Assembly: GCA_039197065.1 (NCBI GenBank)
Contig: JBCCUL010000042.1
Coordinates: 1-64,000, forward strand
DNA length: 64,000 nt
Direction: 5' to 3'
Origin: JANQPX01 sp039197065
GTDB taxonomy: Bacteria; Pseudomonadota; Alphaproteobacteria; Geminicoccales; Geminicoccaceae
Shown one piece after another: positions 1 through 8,630 of this stretch. A program made the translations under genes and the position numbers. The notes under the pieces were generated by a model that saw nothing but the letters and a program-made list of their open reading frames with translations, did no database searches and had not been told where the DNA came from. How positions within the stretch are numbered: position 1 is the first letter of the stretch; every line of letters begins with the position of its first letter.

Positions 1-128
1 AGGCCGACGTCACCGAATATGTGCCTTACTATTCCGTCAACGAGCAGGCCCGCTGGGCCCACGCCGCCGCTCCGGCCGCACCTTCCGCGAAGATCGCCTC
101 CGCCGCCGGCCTGTTCTCCAAGTCCTGA
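1..128 (+). CDS. 3' end of an unidentified gene
   Basis: An open frame enters from the left edge (first full codon at base 3) and stops with TGA at 126-128. The visible 41 residues are alanine-rich (ends ...AGLFSKS) with a YVPYYSVNEQARW stretch. I do not recognise the family. A strong intrinsic terminator follows 38 bases later, which supports this being the real end of a plus-strand transcription unit. Confidence 0.6.
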   Translation, partial: ADVTEYVPYYSVNEQARWAHAAAPAAPSAKIASAAGLFSKS

Positions 129-166
129 TCCCGTCTCGCCCGTCACTCCCGAGGTTACCCCCGCCT

Positions 167-196
167 GCGCCCGTGCCCGTCACGGGCGCCTTTTTT
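167..196 (+). terminator. Rho-independent terminator of the first partial gene
   Basis: Perfect 9-bp stem GCGCCCGTG / CACGGGCGC with loop CCCGT, followed by C and six T. It ends the transcript of the gene that enters from the left edge. Confidence 0.85.
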
Positions 197-285
197 GCAA
201 CGACGCCAAAAACCCACATCTTCCGCTCTCTTCCCACACGCCCCATCATGCCACCAAAATCTTCAAGAGCATGACACACCCATGG

Positions 286-301
286 TTAAGTCTTCGTAAA
301 C
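286..301 (+). promoter_or_regulatory. CtrA-like box upstream of the hydrolase gene
   Basis: TTAA-GTCTTCG-TAAAC matches the CtrA consensus TTAA-N7-TTAAC with one mismatch. It lies 124 bases before the likely start of the following exported hydrolase. No hairpin element accompanies it. One-mismatch sites can occur by chance, so this is a weak call. Confidence 0.25.
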
Positions 302-424
302 CGGTAGCAATCCCTTAACAGCCGGGATCGGGCGAGACGCCGGAAGGCCTCAGACCAACTGTTGAACTTCCCGGCGCTGATCGGTAGTCATGGGGCGCTT
401 TCGATTTCAGCTTCGGATTTTCCC

Positions 425-1708
425 ATGATCGCCGCAATCTTTCTTCCTTGCCTGCTGGCGCTTTCACTTATTGTCCAGCCTTTGACGGCCAGCGCCGCCG
501 ACGATCAGCGTCCGGAGGCGGGCGTTAACAATGTCTGGTATCATGTGGAAGATGGGGCCGATACGGCGATCGTCTTCGTCCATGGCCTGGCCTCCGACAG
601 CCGAGATGCCTGGTTTTATAAAGGCGATGGCGCTGAAGAAGACGCTTACTGGCCGGCCATTCTGCGCGACGACCCGGTGTTTGCCGGGAGCGCTATCTTT
701 CTCGGCGGCTATCACACCGAAGTCGACAGCCACGACTACGATTTCCGGGACGCCGCGAACCAGCTGCACCGCTCGCTTGCGATCGGGATCGGGCCCGCCT
801 CATCGGCCGTGCTGGATCATCCGAACATCCTGTTCGTGACCCACAGTGCTGGCGGGATCGTCGTTCGTCACATGCTGACCCGGCATGTCGAAGATTTTTC
901 GGACAAAGCCGTCGGCCTCGTCCTGATCGCCTCGCCGTCAATCGGTTCCCGCGACGCCGACCGCTTCGAGTTCATCGCCGAGCTCGTGCGCTCCAAGCAG
1001 GGCGAGCAGCTCGGTTTCAACAACCCGTTTCTCGAGAGCCTGGACAAGGACTTCAAAAATTTGGTGCATCGAGACAAGATCCCGAGGCTGAAAGGCGTCG
1101 AATGGCTGGAGCACTATTTGCTGTTCGGCATGCTCGGTAAAATCGTCGGCATCGGCCGGGACGAGGTGCTGGTCGATGAGCAGTCCGGCGGGCGCTATTT
1201 CGGTGAGCCGGAGCGCATGCCGGGATCCGACCATGTCAGCATCGCAAAGCCCAGCAGCCGCGATCACGAATCGCACCGGGCGCTGGTCTATTTCCATAAG
1301 CGGACCTTCAAGAAGCTAATCGAGACATCCGAGCAGGTCGCAGCTCCCGGCGATGAGGAAGGTGTTGAAGAGGCATCTGCATCCCTCGCCGCGAGCAAGG
1401 CCGAGTCCGCCGCCGCGAGGCTTAATCCCAACGCCGAGCTCGCGAAAACAACCGAACCGGCCGAGCCGGTGCGGATCGATGAGAAGCGCTCGGCGTCGCT
1501 TTGCAATGATCGGGTGCAGATCGAACTCGCCAGCGTCTGGAAGAAAGGTGGCGGTCGACCCGACGATACGGTCACCGTGCTATCCACCGCCCTCGACGCA
1601 GGAAAGGCGGTCATCAAGGTCGGCCACTCTCTGCGGCTCATTGACGGTTGCAGCCCGACCTTGGTCAACACAGGCCGGGACAGCACGTATTTCGCTGTTT
1701 TTCAATAG
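425..1708 (+). CDS. exported alpha/beta hydrolase (lipase/PGAP1-like)
   Basis: A 427-residue protein if read from the ATG at 425, which opens directly on a signal peptide (hydrophobic IFLPCLLALSLIVQPL then an ASA-A cleavage site). An upstream TTG at 362 would add 21 residues in front of the signal and is less likely. The core shows the alpha/beta-hydrolase fold: IVFVHGLASDS (oxyanion strand and HG), FVTHSAGGIVVRHML with the nucleophile in an H-S-A-G-G elbow, and a later GSDHVSIAKP segment that probably supplies the catalytic His. This resembles PGAP1-like or lipase-type serine esterases acting in the periplasm. Residues about 320-375 are a low-complexity Ala/Glu linker, followed by a C-terminal part with two Cys (SLCNDRV, DGCSPT). 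The substrate cannot be told. The next gene starts 36 bases downstream and is also exported. Confidence 0.72.
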   Translation: MIAAIFLPCLLALSLIVQPLTASAADDQRPEAGVNNVWYHVEDGADTAIVFVHGLASDSRDAWFYKGDGAEEDAYWPAILRDDPVFAGSAIFLGGYHTEVDSHDYDFRDAANQLHRSLAIGIGPASSAVLDHPNILFVTHSAGGIVVRHMLTRHVEDFSDKAVGLVLIASPSIGSRDADRFEFIAELVRSKQGEQLGFNNPFLESLDKDFKNLVHRDKIPRLKGVEWLEHYLLFGMLGKIVGIGRDEVLVDEQSGGRYFGEPERMPGSDHVSIAKPSSRDHESHRALVYFHKRTFKKLIETSEQVAAPGDEEGVEEASASLAASKAESAAARLNPNAELAKTTEPAEPVRIDEKRSASLCNDRVQIELASVWKKGGGRPDDTVTVLSTALDAGKAVIKVGHSLRLIDGCSPTLVNTGRDSTYFAVFQ

Positions 1709-1743
1709 GTTGATCATCAGAAAATGAGAAGGGACAGGTGAAG

Positions 1744-2334
1744 ATGACGGTTCTCGATGGAAAGACGCTGGCGACGGCGGCGGCCATTCTGCTCTGTTCT
1801 TCCTGGACGGCCATGGGCTGCGAGCGCGCCATCGAACTGGATAGCGATCAAGTTCGCCATCAGATCGATCTCTTGAAGGCGGAGGATGCCGATCCGATCG
1901 ATCAGACCGATGCGCTAAGCGCCTTGATGTGCGCTGAGCGCGCAAGCGTCAGAGACCTCGCTGCACGCACGGCTCTCGCTTCTCCCAACGATTCGCTGCA
2001 GGCGGCGACTTTAGCTGAAGTCCTGATGCAGAAACAAACCATCATGATCGAGTTTATCGAAGAAGAAGGTATTGCCAATGACGTACGCGACTACATCACA
2101 GAGAACATCGCTCTGAGTTATGAAGTCCGATCCGTCGATCGCAACGCATCCTGCATCGCGTTGAGTAACGGAGGGTGCCAGGGCTATTTTCTCGATATCA
2201 CCGGAAAGAATGTCGATATCAAATATAGCAGGGACATCGGCAGTTTTTCCCTGGACCCAGAAGGGGATCTCAGAGGCTATTACAAGCCCAACGGCTTTCC
2301 AGCCAAAGTTCCGGCGCGCATCAAGCTGCTCTGA
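1744..2334 (+). CDS. small exported protein of unknown function
   Basis: About 196 residues from the ATG at 1744; a GTG at 1738 is also in frame. A GGGA ribosome-binding site sits near 1731. The N-terminus has a signal peptide (TLATAAAILLCSSWTAMGC), and the first mature Cys could be a lipobox or half of a disulfide. Further Cys occur at LMCAERA, ASCIAL and GGCQGY, so disulfides are likely. The first half is helical and acidic, and the second half is beta-like. I recognise no family. It directly follows the exported hydrolase on the same strand and is probably co-transcribed. Confidence 0.6.
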   Translation: MTVLDGKTLATAAAILLCSSWTAMGCERAIELDSDQVRHQIDLLKAEDADPIDQTDALSALMCAERASVRDLAARTALASPNDSLQAATLAEVLMQKQTIMIEFIEEEGIANDVRDYITENIALSYEVRSVDRNASCIALSNGGCQGYFLDITGKNVDIKYSRDIGSFSLDPEGDLRGYYKPNGFPAKVPARIKLL

Positions 2335-2335
2335 G

Positions 2336-2442
2336 TTAGAGCGCATCCCGATCGGATGTGATCGGGGTGCGCGTTCTATCTCATTGTTTCGCCGCACTTC
2401 CTTATCGAACAGGTGGTTCCACCTGTTCGGGAAAAGCTCTAG
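2336..2442. repeat. dispersed alphaproteobacterial intergenic repeat (two hairpins)
   Basis: A 107-bp element bounded by an inverted TAGAGC / GCTCTA pair. It contains two hairpins: GCGCATCCCGATC pairing with GATCGGGGTGCGC, and CGAACAGGT pairing with ACCTGTTCG. Its organisation resembles intergenic repeats common in Hyphomicrobiales that run from an AGAGC to a GCTCTAG motif. It differs in sequence from the six hairpin elements further along. Confidence 0.55.
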
Positions 2443-2461
2443 CGTCAACCTGCAGGCCAAT

Positions 2462-2489
2462 AAAAAAGGCGGTGCCTAAACACCGCCTT
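2462..2489 (-). terminator. Rho-independent terminator of rpmE-rpmJ
   Basis: Read on the minus strand, AAGGCGGTG pairs with CACCGCCTT around a 6-base loop, and a run of T follows (six A on the plus strand at 2462-2467). It lies 33 bases after the rpmJ stop. Confidence 0.85.
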
Positions 2490-2521
2490 CCCCAACCTCG
2501 ATCGAGGCAAGTCCGAAAAAA

Positions 2522-2647
2522 CTAGCCTTGGCGAGTCTTCATGCGGGGGTTGGACTTGTTGATGACGTAGACACGTCCTTTGCGGCGGACGATGCGGCAA
2601 TTCTTGTCGCGCTTCTTGGCCGACTTCAGGGAATTTCTGATCTTCAT
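2522..2647 (-). CDS. rpmJ: 50S ribosomal protein L36, zinc-free type
   Basis: A 41-residue basic protein beginning MKIRNSLKSAKKRDKNC and ending RMKTRQG. It matches the longer, YkgO-like form of L36. It has a single Cys and lacks the C-C-C-H zinc ribbon of classical L36. It is a structural component of the 50S subunit. It starts 11 bases after the rpmE stop on the same strand, and a terminator follows. Its length equals that of the alphaproteobacterial form. Confidence 0.9.
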   Translation of the reverse strand: MKIRNSLKSAKKRDKNCRIVRRKGRVYVINKSNPRMKTRQG

Positions 2648-2658
2648 GATATCGGCCC

Positions 2659-2889
2659 TCAGCTTTTCTTGCGGCGGAAGCTCTGGAAGCGCTTGTTGAA
2701 CTTGTCGACCTGACCGCCGCGCTCCAGTAGACGCGAACGATCACCGGTCCATGCCGGATGCACGAGCGGGTCGATGTCGAGCGTAAGCGTTCCGCCAGGC
2801 TCGCCGTAGGTCGAGCGCGTCTCGAACGTCGATCCGTCGGTCATGACGACCGTAATGTCGTGGTAGTCTGGATGAATATCCTTCTTCAC
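2659..2889 (-). CDS. rpmE: 50S ribosomal protein L31, zinc-free type
   Basis: A 76-residue protein beginning MKKDIHPDYHDITVVMTDGS, with the HPAWTG motif typical of L31. The Cys residues of the zinc-binding form are absent, so this is the C-minus type. It is a 50S component at the subunit interface. It is transcribed with rpmJ and diverges from the ABC exporter gene that starts 200 bases away, an arrangement common in Hyphomicrobiales. I saw no clear Zur-type palindrome upstream. Confidence 0.92.
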   Translation of the reverse strand: MKKDIHPDYHDITVVMTDGSTFETRSTYGEPGGTLTLDIDPLVHPAWTGDRSRLLERGGQVDKFNKRFQSFRRKKS

Positions 2890-3088
2890 CCGCTTTCTCC
2901 TTGGTGCGATCGGCGGTATATAACCAATGGATCCGGGCCTCGCAAGGGGCGGCTGGCGCTTTTACTATGTCGTTTCCGGAAGAAAGTGCCATGTGATCCG
3001 TTGATCAGCATGGTTTCCATGCAGATTGGACAGACACTGGTCATGTCCGGCTGCAAGGTCGAACACGAAACGAGATAAAGGCGAATTC

Positions 3089-4900
3089 ATGGATGGAGCC
3101 CGTCGGTCCAAGGCGAAAGAAGATGGCAAGCGCGCGGGCAGCCGCGATCTCAAGGGGCTGGGACGGCTCGGTCGCTATCTGAGGCCCTATCGGCTCCAAC
3201 TGGTCCTGACGCTGGTCGCTCTGGTGCTTTCCGCATCCGCAGTGCTCGTGTTCGGCGCCGGATTTCGTTACCTCATCGACGGTGCTTTTGGCCAAGGAGA
3301 AGCCGAAGCGCTCGATCATGCGCTCAAGGCCGCCCTCATCGTCGTGGTCATTCTTGCTGTTGCGACCTTCGCTCGAGCCTATCTCGTATCCTGGCTTGGC
3401 GAGCGCCTTGTTGCCGATCTTCGAAAGGACGTCTACGGCCACGTCGTCAGCCTGTCACCAGGATTTTTCGAGGTCACGCGCACCGGCGAGGTGCTCTCCC
3501 GTCTGACCGCCGACACCTCCGTGGTACAGAGCGTGATCAGCTCGTCGCTTTCCCAAGCGCTGCGCAATATCCTGCTGCTGCTCGGCGGCCTTGTGCTGCT
3601 GTTCGTGACCAATCTCAAGCTGACGCTTTTGATTCTGATAGTGGTGCCGTTGGTGGTGGTGCCGATCGTCGTGATCGGAAGAAAGGTGCGCATGCTATCA
3701 CGATCAGCGCAGGACCGGGTCGGCGATCTATCGGGCCATGGCGAGGAAACACTGAACGCCGTCCAGACGGTTCAGGCCTTCGCCCAGGAAAGCCGGGAAC
3801 GCAATGTGTTCCATCGGTTGACCGAGGACGCCTTCGGTGCGGCTGTGAGCCATGCCAAGGCACGTTCGATGCTTGCGGCCGTCGTGATCACCTTGGTTTT
3901 CGTGGCGATCGTCGTCGTGCTCTGGATCGGCGGCCATGACGTCCTGGCAGGAACGATCACCGGCGGCGAGCTGGCATCCTTCGTGTTCTACGCCACGGTC
4001 GTGGCCAGTTCTGCAGGTGGTCTCGCAGAGATTATGGGGGATCTGCAGCGTGCGGCCGGTGCCACGGAGCGCCTGTTCGAACTCCTCGACACGAAGCCAA
4101 GTATCAGTGCACCCGCCGAGCCCCAGCCTCTCGCTAATCCTGCAAAGGGTGCCGTCAGTCTCGATGCGGTCGATTTTTCCTATCCGCTCGACCCGACGAA
4201 AGAGGTGGTTTCCGGTCTTTCGCTCGACGTGGCTCCGGGTGAGTCGGTTGCGCTGGTCGGTCCTTCGGGTGCTGGCAAAACGACCATCTTCCAGCTGCTC
4301 ATGCGCTTTTATGATCCCGCGGCCGGCATCCTCACCTTCGACGGTGTCGATATCAAGGCCGTCGATCCCGTCGACCTCAGGCAGAAGATCGGGCTGGTGC
4401 CGCAGGAGCCGATGATTTTCTCCGCCAATGCCTGGGACAATATCCGCTACGGTCGGCCCGATGCCGGTGACGATGAGGTGCGAGCCGCCGCCGCGGCCGC
4501 GGCCGCGACCGAATTTCTGGAAAAGCTGCCGGATGGCTTTGACACGTTTCTCGGCGAGAAGGGCGTCCGTCTTTCCGGCGGTCAACGCCAGCGTATCGCG
4601 ATCGCGCGCGCCGTTTTGCGCGATCCGGCGCTTCTCCTCTTGGACGAAGCCACCAGCTCTCTCGATGCCGAAAGCGAGCGCCTGGTGCAGGAAGCGCTCG
4701 AGCGTTTGCGCGAGGGGCGCACAAGCTTGGTGATCGCCCATCGCCTGGCGACCGTCCTGAACGCTGATCGCATCGTCGTTCTGGATGAGGGCAGGGTGGT
4801 CGCCACCGGCAATCACCATGAGCTGATCGAACAGGGTGGTCTCTATGCCCGGCTTGCCGAGCTGCAGTTCAATGTCGGCGATCAGCTCGCTGCCGAGTAG
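3089..4900 (+). CDS. ABC exporter, fused membrane and ATPase domains (MsbA-like)
   Basis: A 603-residue half-transporter read from the ATG at 3089; an upstream in-frame codon at 3026 lacks support. The N-terminal 320 residues hold six membrane segments after a basic lead. The ATPase domain has Walker A GPSGAGKT, Q-loop VPQEP, signature LSGGQRQR, Walker B LLLLDEATSSLD and the H-loop IAHR, all intact, so a homodimer with two active sites is expected. An eight-alanine run (AAAAAAAATEFL) sits in the helical subdomain. Family members export lipids, lipid A precursors or drugs across the inner membrane. The adjacent, divergent rpmE gene is a conserved neighbour and does not indicate substrate. Confidence 0.85.
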   Translation: MDGARRSKAKEDGKRAGSRDLKGLGRLGRYLRPYRLQLVLTLVALVLSASAVLVFGAGFRYLIDGAFGQGEAEALDHALKAALIVVVILAVATFARAYLVSWLGERLVADLRKDVYGHVVSLSPGFFEVTRTGEVLSRLTADTSVVQSVISSSLSQALRNILLLLGGLVLLFVTNLKLTLLILIVVPLVVVPIVVIGRKVRMLSRSAQDRVGDLSGHGEETLNAVQTVQAFAQESRERNVFHRLTEDAFGAAVSHAKARSMLAAVVITLVFVAIVVVLWIGGHDVLAGTITGGELASFVFYATVVASSAGGLAEIMGDLQRAAGATERLFELLDTKPSISAPAEPQPLANPAKGAVSLDAVDFSYPLDPTKEVVSGLSLDVAPGESVALVGPSGAGKTTIFQLLMRFYDPAAGILTFDGVDIKAVDPVDLRQKIGLVPQEPMIFSANAWDNIRYGRPDAGDDEVRAAAAAAAATEFLEKLPDGFDTFLGEKGVRLSGGQRQRIAIARAVLRDPALLLLDEATSSLDAESERLVQEALERLREGRTSLVIAHRLATVLNADRIVVLDEGRVVATGNHHELIEQGGLYARLAELQFNVGDQLAAE

Positions 4901-5057
4901 CTGGGTACGGCCTCCGATTCGGACTCGCTCGAAGCGCTCCGATGATGATAGCCAAGGCGTCCAATTGGCTTGGACATGAGAGGCATTTTTCCTATCTTCC
5001 CGGACACAATCACGATGACGCCGGTCTCTCTGCCGGCCGTATGAAGGGGTAATCGAC

Positions 5058-6347
5058 GTGCAGGCGGAACGCGATCGGCAGGCGATCGACATTTTAAAGA
5101 CCAATGACCGGGGTGGTTTCACCGTCCCGACGTCCAGGCTTTATCCCTATCAGTGGAATTGGGACAGCGCGTTCGTGGCGCTCGGCTTCATGACCTTCGA
5201 CATGGAGCGCGCCTGGCGCGAGATCGAGATGCTGTTCGAGGGGCAATGGGCTGACGGCATGGTGCCGCATATCCTGTTTCGCCGGGACGATCCCGATTAC
5301 TTCCCCGGCCCCTCCGTCTGGCGGGCAGGTAACGACAACTTGCCGTCATCCGGCCATGCCCAGCCGCCGGTGATCGCCACCGTGGTGCGTGATCTGATGG
5401 AAGCGGGCGGCGAGGCGTGCGAACATCGGGCGCGCGGCCTCTTCGATCGCCTCTTGGCTTATCACCGCTGGTTCCATCTCAGACGGGATCCGGAAGGCAG
5501 GGGCGTGATCGGCATCGTCCATCCCTGGGAGTCGGGTCGGGACAACAGCGCCGATTGGGAAGAGGCGTTGATGCGGGTCGAGGTGGCGCCGGACCTCGGA
5601 ACCTATGAACGCCGCGATACCGCGCATATCGATGCCGAGGAGCGCCCGAAGCAGGCCCAGTACGACCGTTTTCTGACCCTGGTGAAATTCGGCCGGGACG
5701 AGGGGTGGAATCAGGACAGAATCGCGCGGGAAGGTCAGTTCTTCGTAGCCGATCCCGGCATCCAGTTCATCTTGATGCGCGCCGATCGCGATCTTCTGGC
5801 GATGGCTGAACGGTTCGGCAAAGTGGCCGAGGCGGACGAGATTCGCGGCTGGCTCAAGCAGAGCGAGGCGGGCACGGAGCAGCTCTGGAATTCGGATATG
5901 GCCGCCTTCAACGCGCGCGATCTCAGGACCGGCGATTTCTCTGGCGCGATCACGTCGGCGTCGGCGCTGGCGTTTTACGCAGGTGCGGGCTCGGAGGCCC
6001 AGCGGGCGGCGATGCTGGAGCATCTGAAACGGATATGCAGCCAGGTCGAATACGCCCTGCCGAGCCTCGATCCGGAGCATGCGCGCTTCGAGCCCAAGCG
6101 CTACTGGCTCGGGCCGGTCTGGGCGATCGTGAACTACATGGTCTCTCGCGGTCTCCAGGAAGCCGGCCAGACAGCGCTGGCGGACCGCATCAAAACCGAT
6201 AGCCGCCGGCTTATCGAAGCCTCGGGCTTCCATGAGTATTTTCATCCCCGGACCGGCGAAGGCTGCGGCGGCGGCGACTTCTCCTGGACCGCTGCCATGT
6301 GGCTAGCCTGGGCCGGAAAGGATCAAGACGGCGTGAAGGCGGCCTAG
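5058..6347 (+). CDS. GH63-like glycoside hydrolase (mannosylglycerate hydrolase-like)
   Basis: A 429-residue protein starting at GTG 5058, with AAGGGG eight bases upstream. No signal peptide is visible, so it is probably cytoplasmic. The (alpha/alpha)6-barrel hallmarks are YQWNWDSAFVALG near the start, DGMVPHILF, HPWESGRDNS in the middle, KRYWLGPVWAIVNY and GEGCGGGDFSWTAAMWL at the end. This pattern fits the GH63/MGH clade that hydrolyses glucosyl- or mannosyl-glycerate and related alpha-glycosides of small solutes. The acids in WDSA and WESGRDNS are candidate catalytic residues. A TrpF-like gene follows after seven bases, so the two are probably co-expressed. The exact substrate is an inference. 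Confidence 0.75.
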   Translation: MQAERDRQAIDILKTNDRGGFTVPTSRLYPYQWNWDSAFVALGFMTFDMERAWREIEMLFEGQWADGMVPHILFRRDDPDYFPGPSVWRAGNDNLPSSGHAQPPVIATVVRDLMEAGGEACEHRARGLFDRLLAYHRWFHLRRDPEGRGVIGIVHPWESGRDNSADWEEALMRVEVAPDLGTYERRDTAHIDAEERPKQAQYDRFLTLVKFGRDEGWNQDRIAREGQFFVADPGIQFILMRADRDLLAMAERFGKVAEADEIRGWLKQSEAGTEQLWNSDMAAFNARDLRTGDFSGAITSASALAFYAGAGSEAQRAAMLEHLKRICSQVEYALPSLDPEHARFEPKRYWLGPVWAIVNYMVSRGLQEAGQTALADRIKTDSRRLIEASGFHEYFHPRTGEGCGGGDFSWTAAMWLAWAGKDQDGVKAA

Positions 6348-6354
6348 TGGGTTG

Positions 6355-7020
6355 ATGAGAAGAACCCGCATCAAAATCTGCTGCATCAGCTCAGCCGAGG
6401 AGGCAGCGCTGGCGATTGATTGTGGCGCCGATGCGCTCGGTCTGGTGGGCCGCATGCCGAGCGGGCCTGGCGTGATCGATGATGCACTGATCTCCGAGAT
6501 CGTCGACAGCGTGCCGCCGCCGGTCGCAACTTTCCTCCTGACCAGCGAAACGGCGGCCGATGCGATCGTCCACCATGCCCGCCGTTGCCGCGCCGACACC
6601 GTCCAGATCGTCGATGAGGTCGCCCCGGATGTTTACCCCATCATCCGTGCGGCCTTGCCGAGCCGTCGCCTGGTTCAGGTCATCCATGTCGATGGGTCGG
6701 AAACCGTCGACGCGGCGAAGGACGCTGCGACGTTCGCGGACGCCCTATTGCTGGACTCCGGTCGTCCGTCTGCGGCGGCGAAGGAACTCGGCGGCACCGG
6801 GCGCACCCATGACTGGGCGATCGGCCGGGCGATCGTCGAAGCCTGCCCATGTCCGGTCTTTCTGGCCGGCGGCCTCACCCCTGAGAATGTCGGCGAGGCG
6901 ATCCGTCAGGTACGGCCGTTCGGCGTCGATCTCTGTTCAGGCGTGCGCAGCGGAGATCGTCTGGATGCGGCGAAACTGAACGCCTTTATTGACGAGGTGA
7001 CGACAGCGGATCGGCTCTGA
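6355..7020 (+). CDS. phosphoribosylanthranilate isomerase-like (TrpF paralogue)
   Basis: A 221-residue TIM-barrel protein with TrpF landmarks: an N-terminal KICC in place of the usual KICG (general-base Cys kept), DALLLDSG with the expected Asp, GGTGRTHDW, FLAGGLTPENV and a phosphate loop DLCSGVRSG (normally SSGVE). The key residues for the Amadori rearrangement appear intact. No other tryptophan genes are nearby. It sits seven bases after a GH63-like glycosidase gene, which points to a paralogue with another role or a transplanted trpF. The start is the ATG at 6355; a TTG at 6352 also reads in frame. Confidence 0.65.
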   Translation: MRRTRIKICCISSAEEAALAIDCGADALGLVGRMPSGPGVIDDALISEIVDSVPPPVATFLLTSETAADAIVHHARRCRADTVQIVDEVAPDVYPIIRAALPSRRLVQVIHVDGSETVDAAKDAATFADALLLDSGRPSAAAKELGGTGRTHDWAIGRAIVEACPCPVFLAGGLTPENVGEAIRQVRPFGVDLCSGVRSGDRLDAAKLNAFIDEVTTADRL

Positions 7021-7100
7021 AGGCCTCATGAACTCGTCGAAAAGCGTCGATGTTCGGTGACCGAGCGACGGCCCCGCATTCGCCACGCAGAGCAAATCGG

Positions 7101-8491
7101 TCAGCACCCTTGGGTGTGGCCTGTCATTTTTTTGATCTCCGCTGTCACTGCGTCCACTTTCGGCTGGGTTGCTCCTGCCAGTGTTCTTGCTGCTTCCAGA
7201 TGCGATTCAAATAACGTCGCTGGGTGGTTTATTGTCTCGATAAGCTGTCCAGCTTGAAGCCTAGCCTGCTCTAGTTCGAATTTTGCTTGAGCGAGCTCAG
7301 CGCCCGAGCCAGATGGCAAATCGGCTTGTATTTGAGCGATTTCTTTGTCGGAGAGCAATGCGCGCATAGCGACCGACGAGTCCCTGCAGGTTTTCGTCAA
7401 CTTTGATGCGCTGGCGCTTGCCTCCTTAAGGGTTTCTTTGACCGCAGCTTTCTGCAAATCGCTAAAATTCGCATTGAGATCACCGGAATCGATGTCTTCG
7501 GCAAAATCCTGACGAAGGCTCGAGATCGATCGTAGGCTGTTTTTTAGTGCTTCGAGCGGATCCTCATAAGTTTCCCCCTCGTCGCTGAGTGGGGTTCCAG
7601 CCTCCAGCAGCTTCTTGGTCGTATTGATCAGCTTGACCGCCTCTTGAGGTTCAAGATTTCGCTCGTTCATCAGACGGTTTGTCGTTTTGAGCTTTGCCAG
7701 GATCCGATTGGCGGTATCGATTCCAGGGTCATCCAGAAGTTCGATGCTATCGGCAGCCATTTGAATGCCGACAATTGCTGAGCACTGACTGTGATAATAA
7801 ATCGCATCCTTTACCGCAGCTTGAACATTGTATTTCGCATAGCTCTGATTTTGCCCATGTAACACAATTTGTTCATAGACTTGCTGGCGTCGCACATCGA
7901 CGCCTTCGAGAATGACATGAGCGGCGAGGTTGGAAAAGAACTCCTGATTGTACTCAGCCCGGACGCCTGAGAAGATCGCGGCGGTTCCAGACAATATATT
8001 CGAGGCGAGACCGGAGACGATTCCACCTGCGGCGCCTGACGCAAGTGCGGCTGAACCCATCAAGAAGTTAATTTGTCCCCGGGAGGCGTGCAGATAATTC
8101 TTGAAATAGCTGCATCTTTGTTTGGATGCAGCGAGAATTCGTTCTTGTACAGCATTGCGCCTTGATTCGAGGGTGGAATTTGGATACTTCAAGAAAAACG
8201 CATTGAAGGCTTCGTCGATTCTTTTTTTGTTTGGTTTTCACCTTACTTTGAATTTGTCTGATTTTTTCTGGGCCTTGAATAATTAGCTTTATTATCCGGA
8301 TCCAGAAGTCTGACCAAATCAATTTCTTCGAAAGCATCGGAGTTAATCATCGTTCCGACACCAGCAATCGTTACTTGTCTGTCATAGAAATTACGTTGCT
8401 GGGAATCAAAGGTTTCACAGCCGCTTAGGGCCAATGCGAAAACCAGAGCGCTTGCAGTGGAACGGAAGCACCTTACTAATGAAAGCCCCAT
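7101..8491 (-). pseudogene. lipoprotein gene of unknown function broken by two frameshifts
   Basis: Three minus-strand frames join into one coherent protein of about 460 residues. The first (8491 down to about 8262) starts MGLSLVRCF with a lipobox LALSGC and reads to ...LVRLLDPDNKANY. A middle piece in the next frame reads GPEKIRQIQSKVKTKQKK. The last (to 7101) reads RIDEAFNAFFLKYPNSTL and onward and has no ATG start near its beginning. The frames switch at two homopolymers, T6 at 8262-8267 and T7 at 8222-8228 (plus strand). Removing one base from each restores a single open frame. The C-terminal part is helical with one hydrophobic glycine/alanine segment (FLMGSAALASGAAGGIVSGLASNIL). Either the gene is decayed or the assembly has homopolymer errors. 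I do not recognise the family. Confidence 0.6.
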
Positions 8492-8630
8492 GTTTGCCTC
8501 TAAAATGATAAAAGTATTTTAAATTTCTACCTAAAGTTGATTCGTTGTCAACGGGGATGTTTGTTCTATCTATTTCGAACACATCTGATGTGATTGGCAG
8601 GTGGTTGGGTTGCCTACGGATTATGGGCAG

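Noticed and set aside
3728..5122. 464-codon minus-strand frame opposite the ABC exporter
   Set aside because: It is antisense to a gene with all ABC motifs; its translation is Arg/Gly/His-rich with no family pattern.
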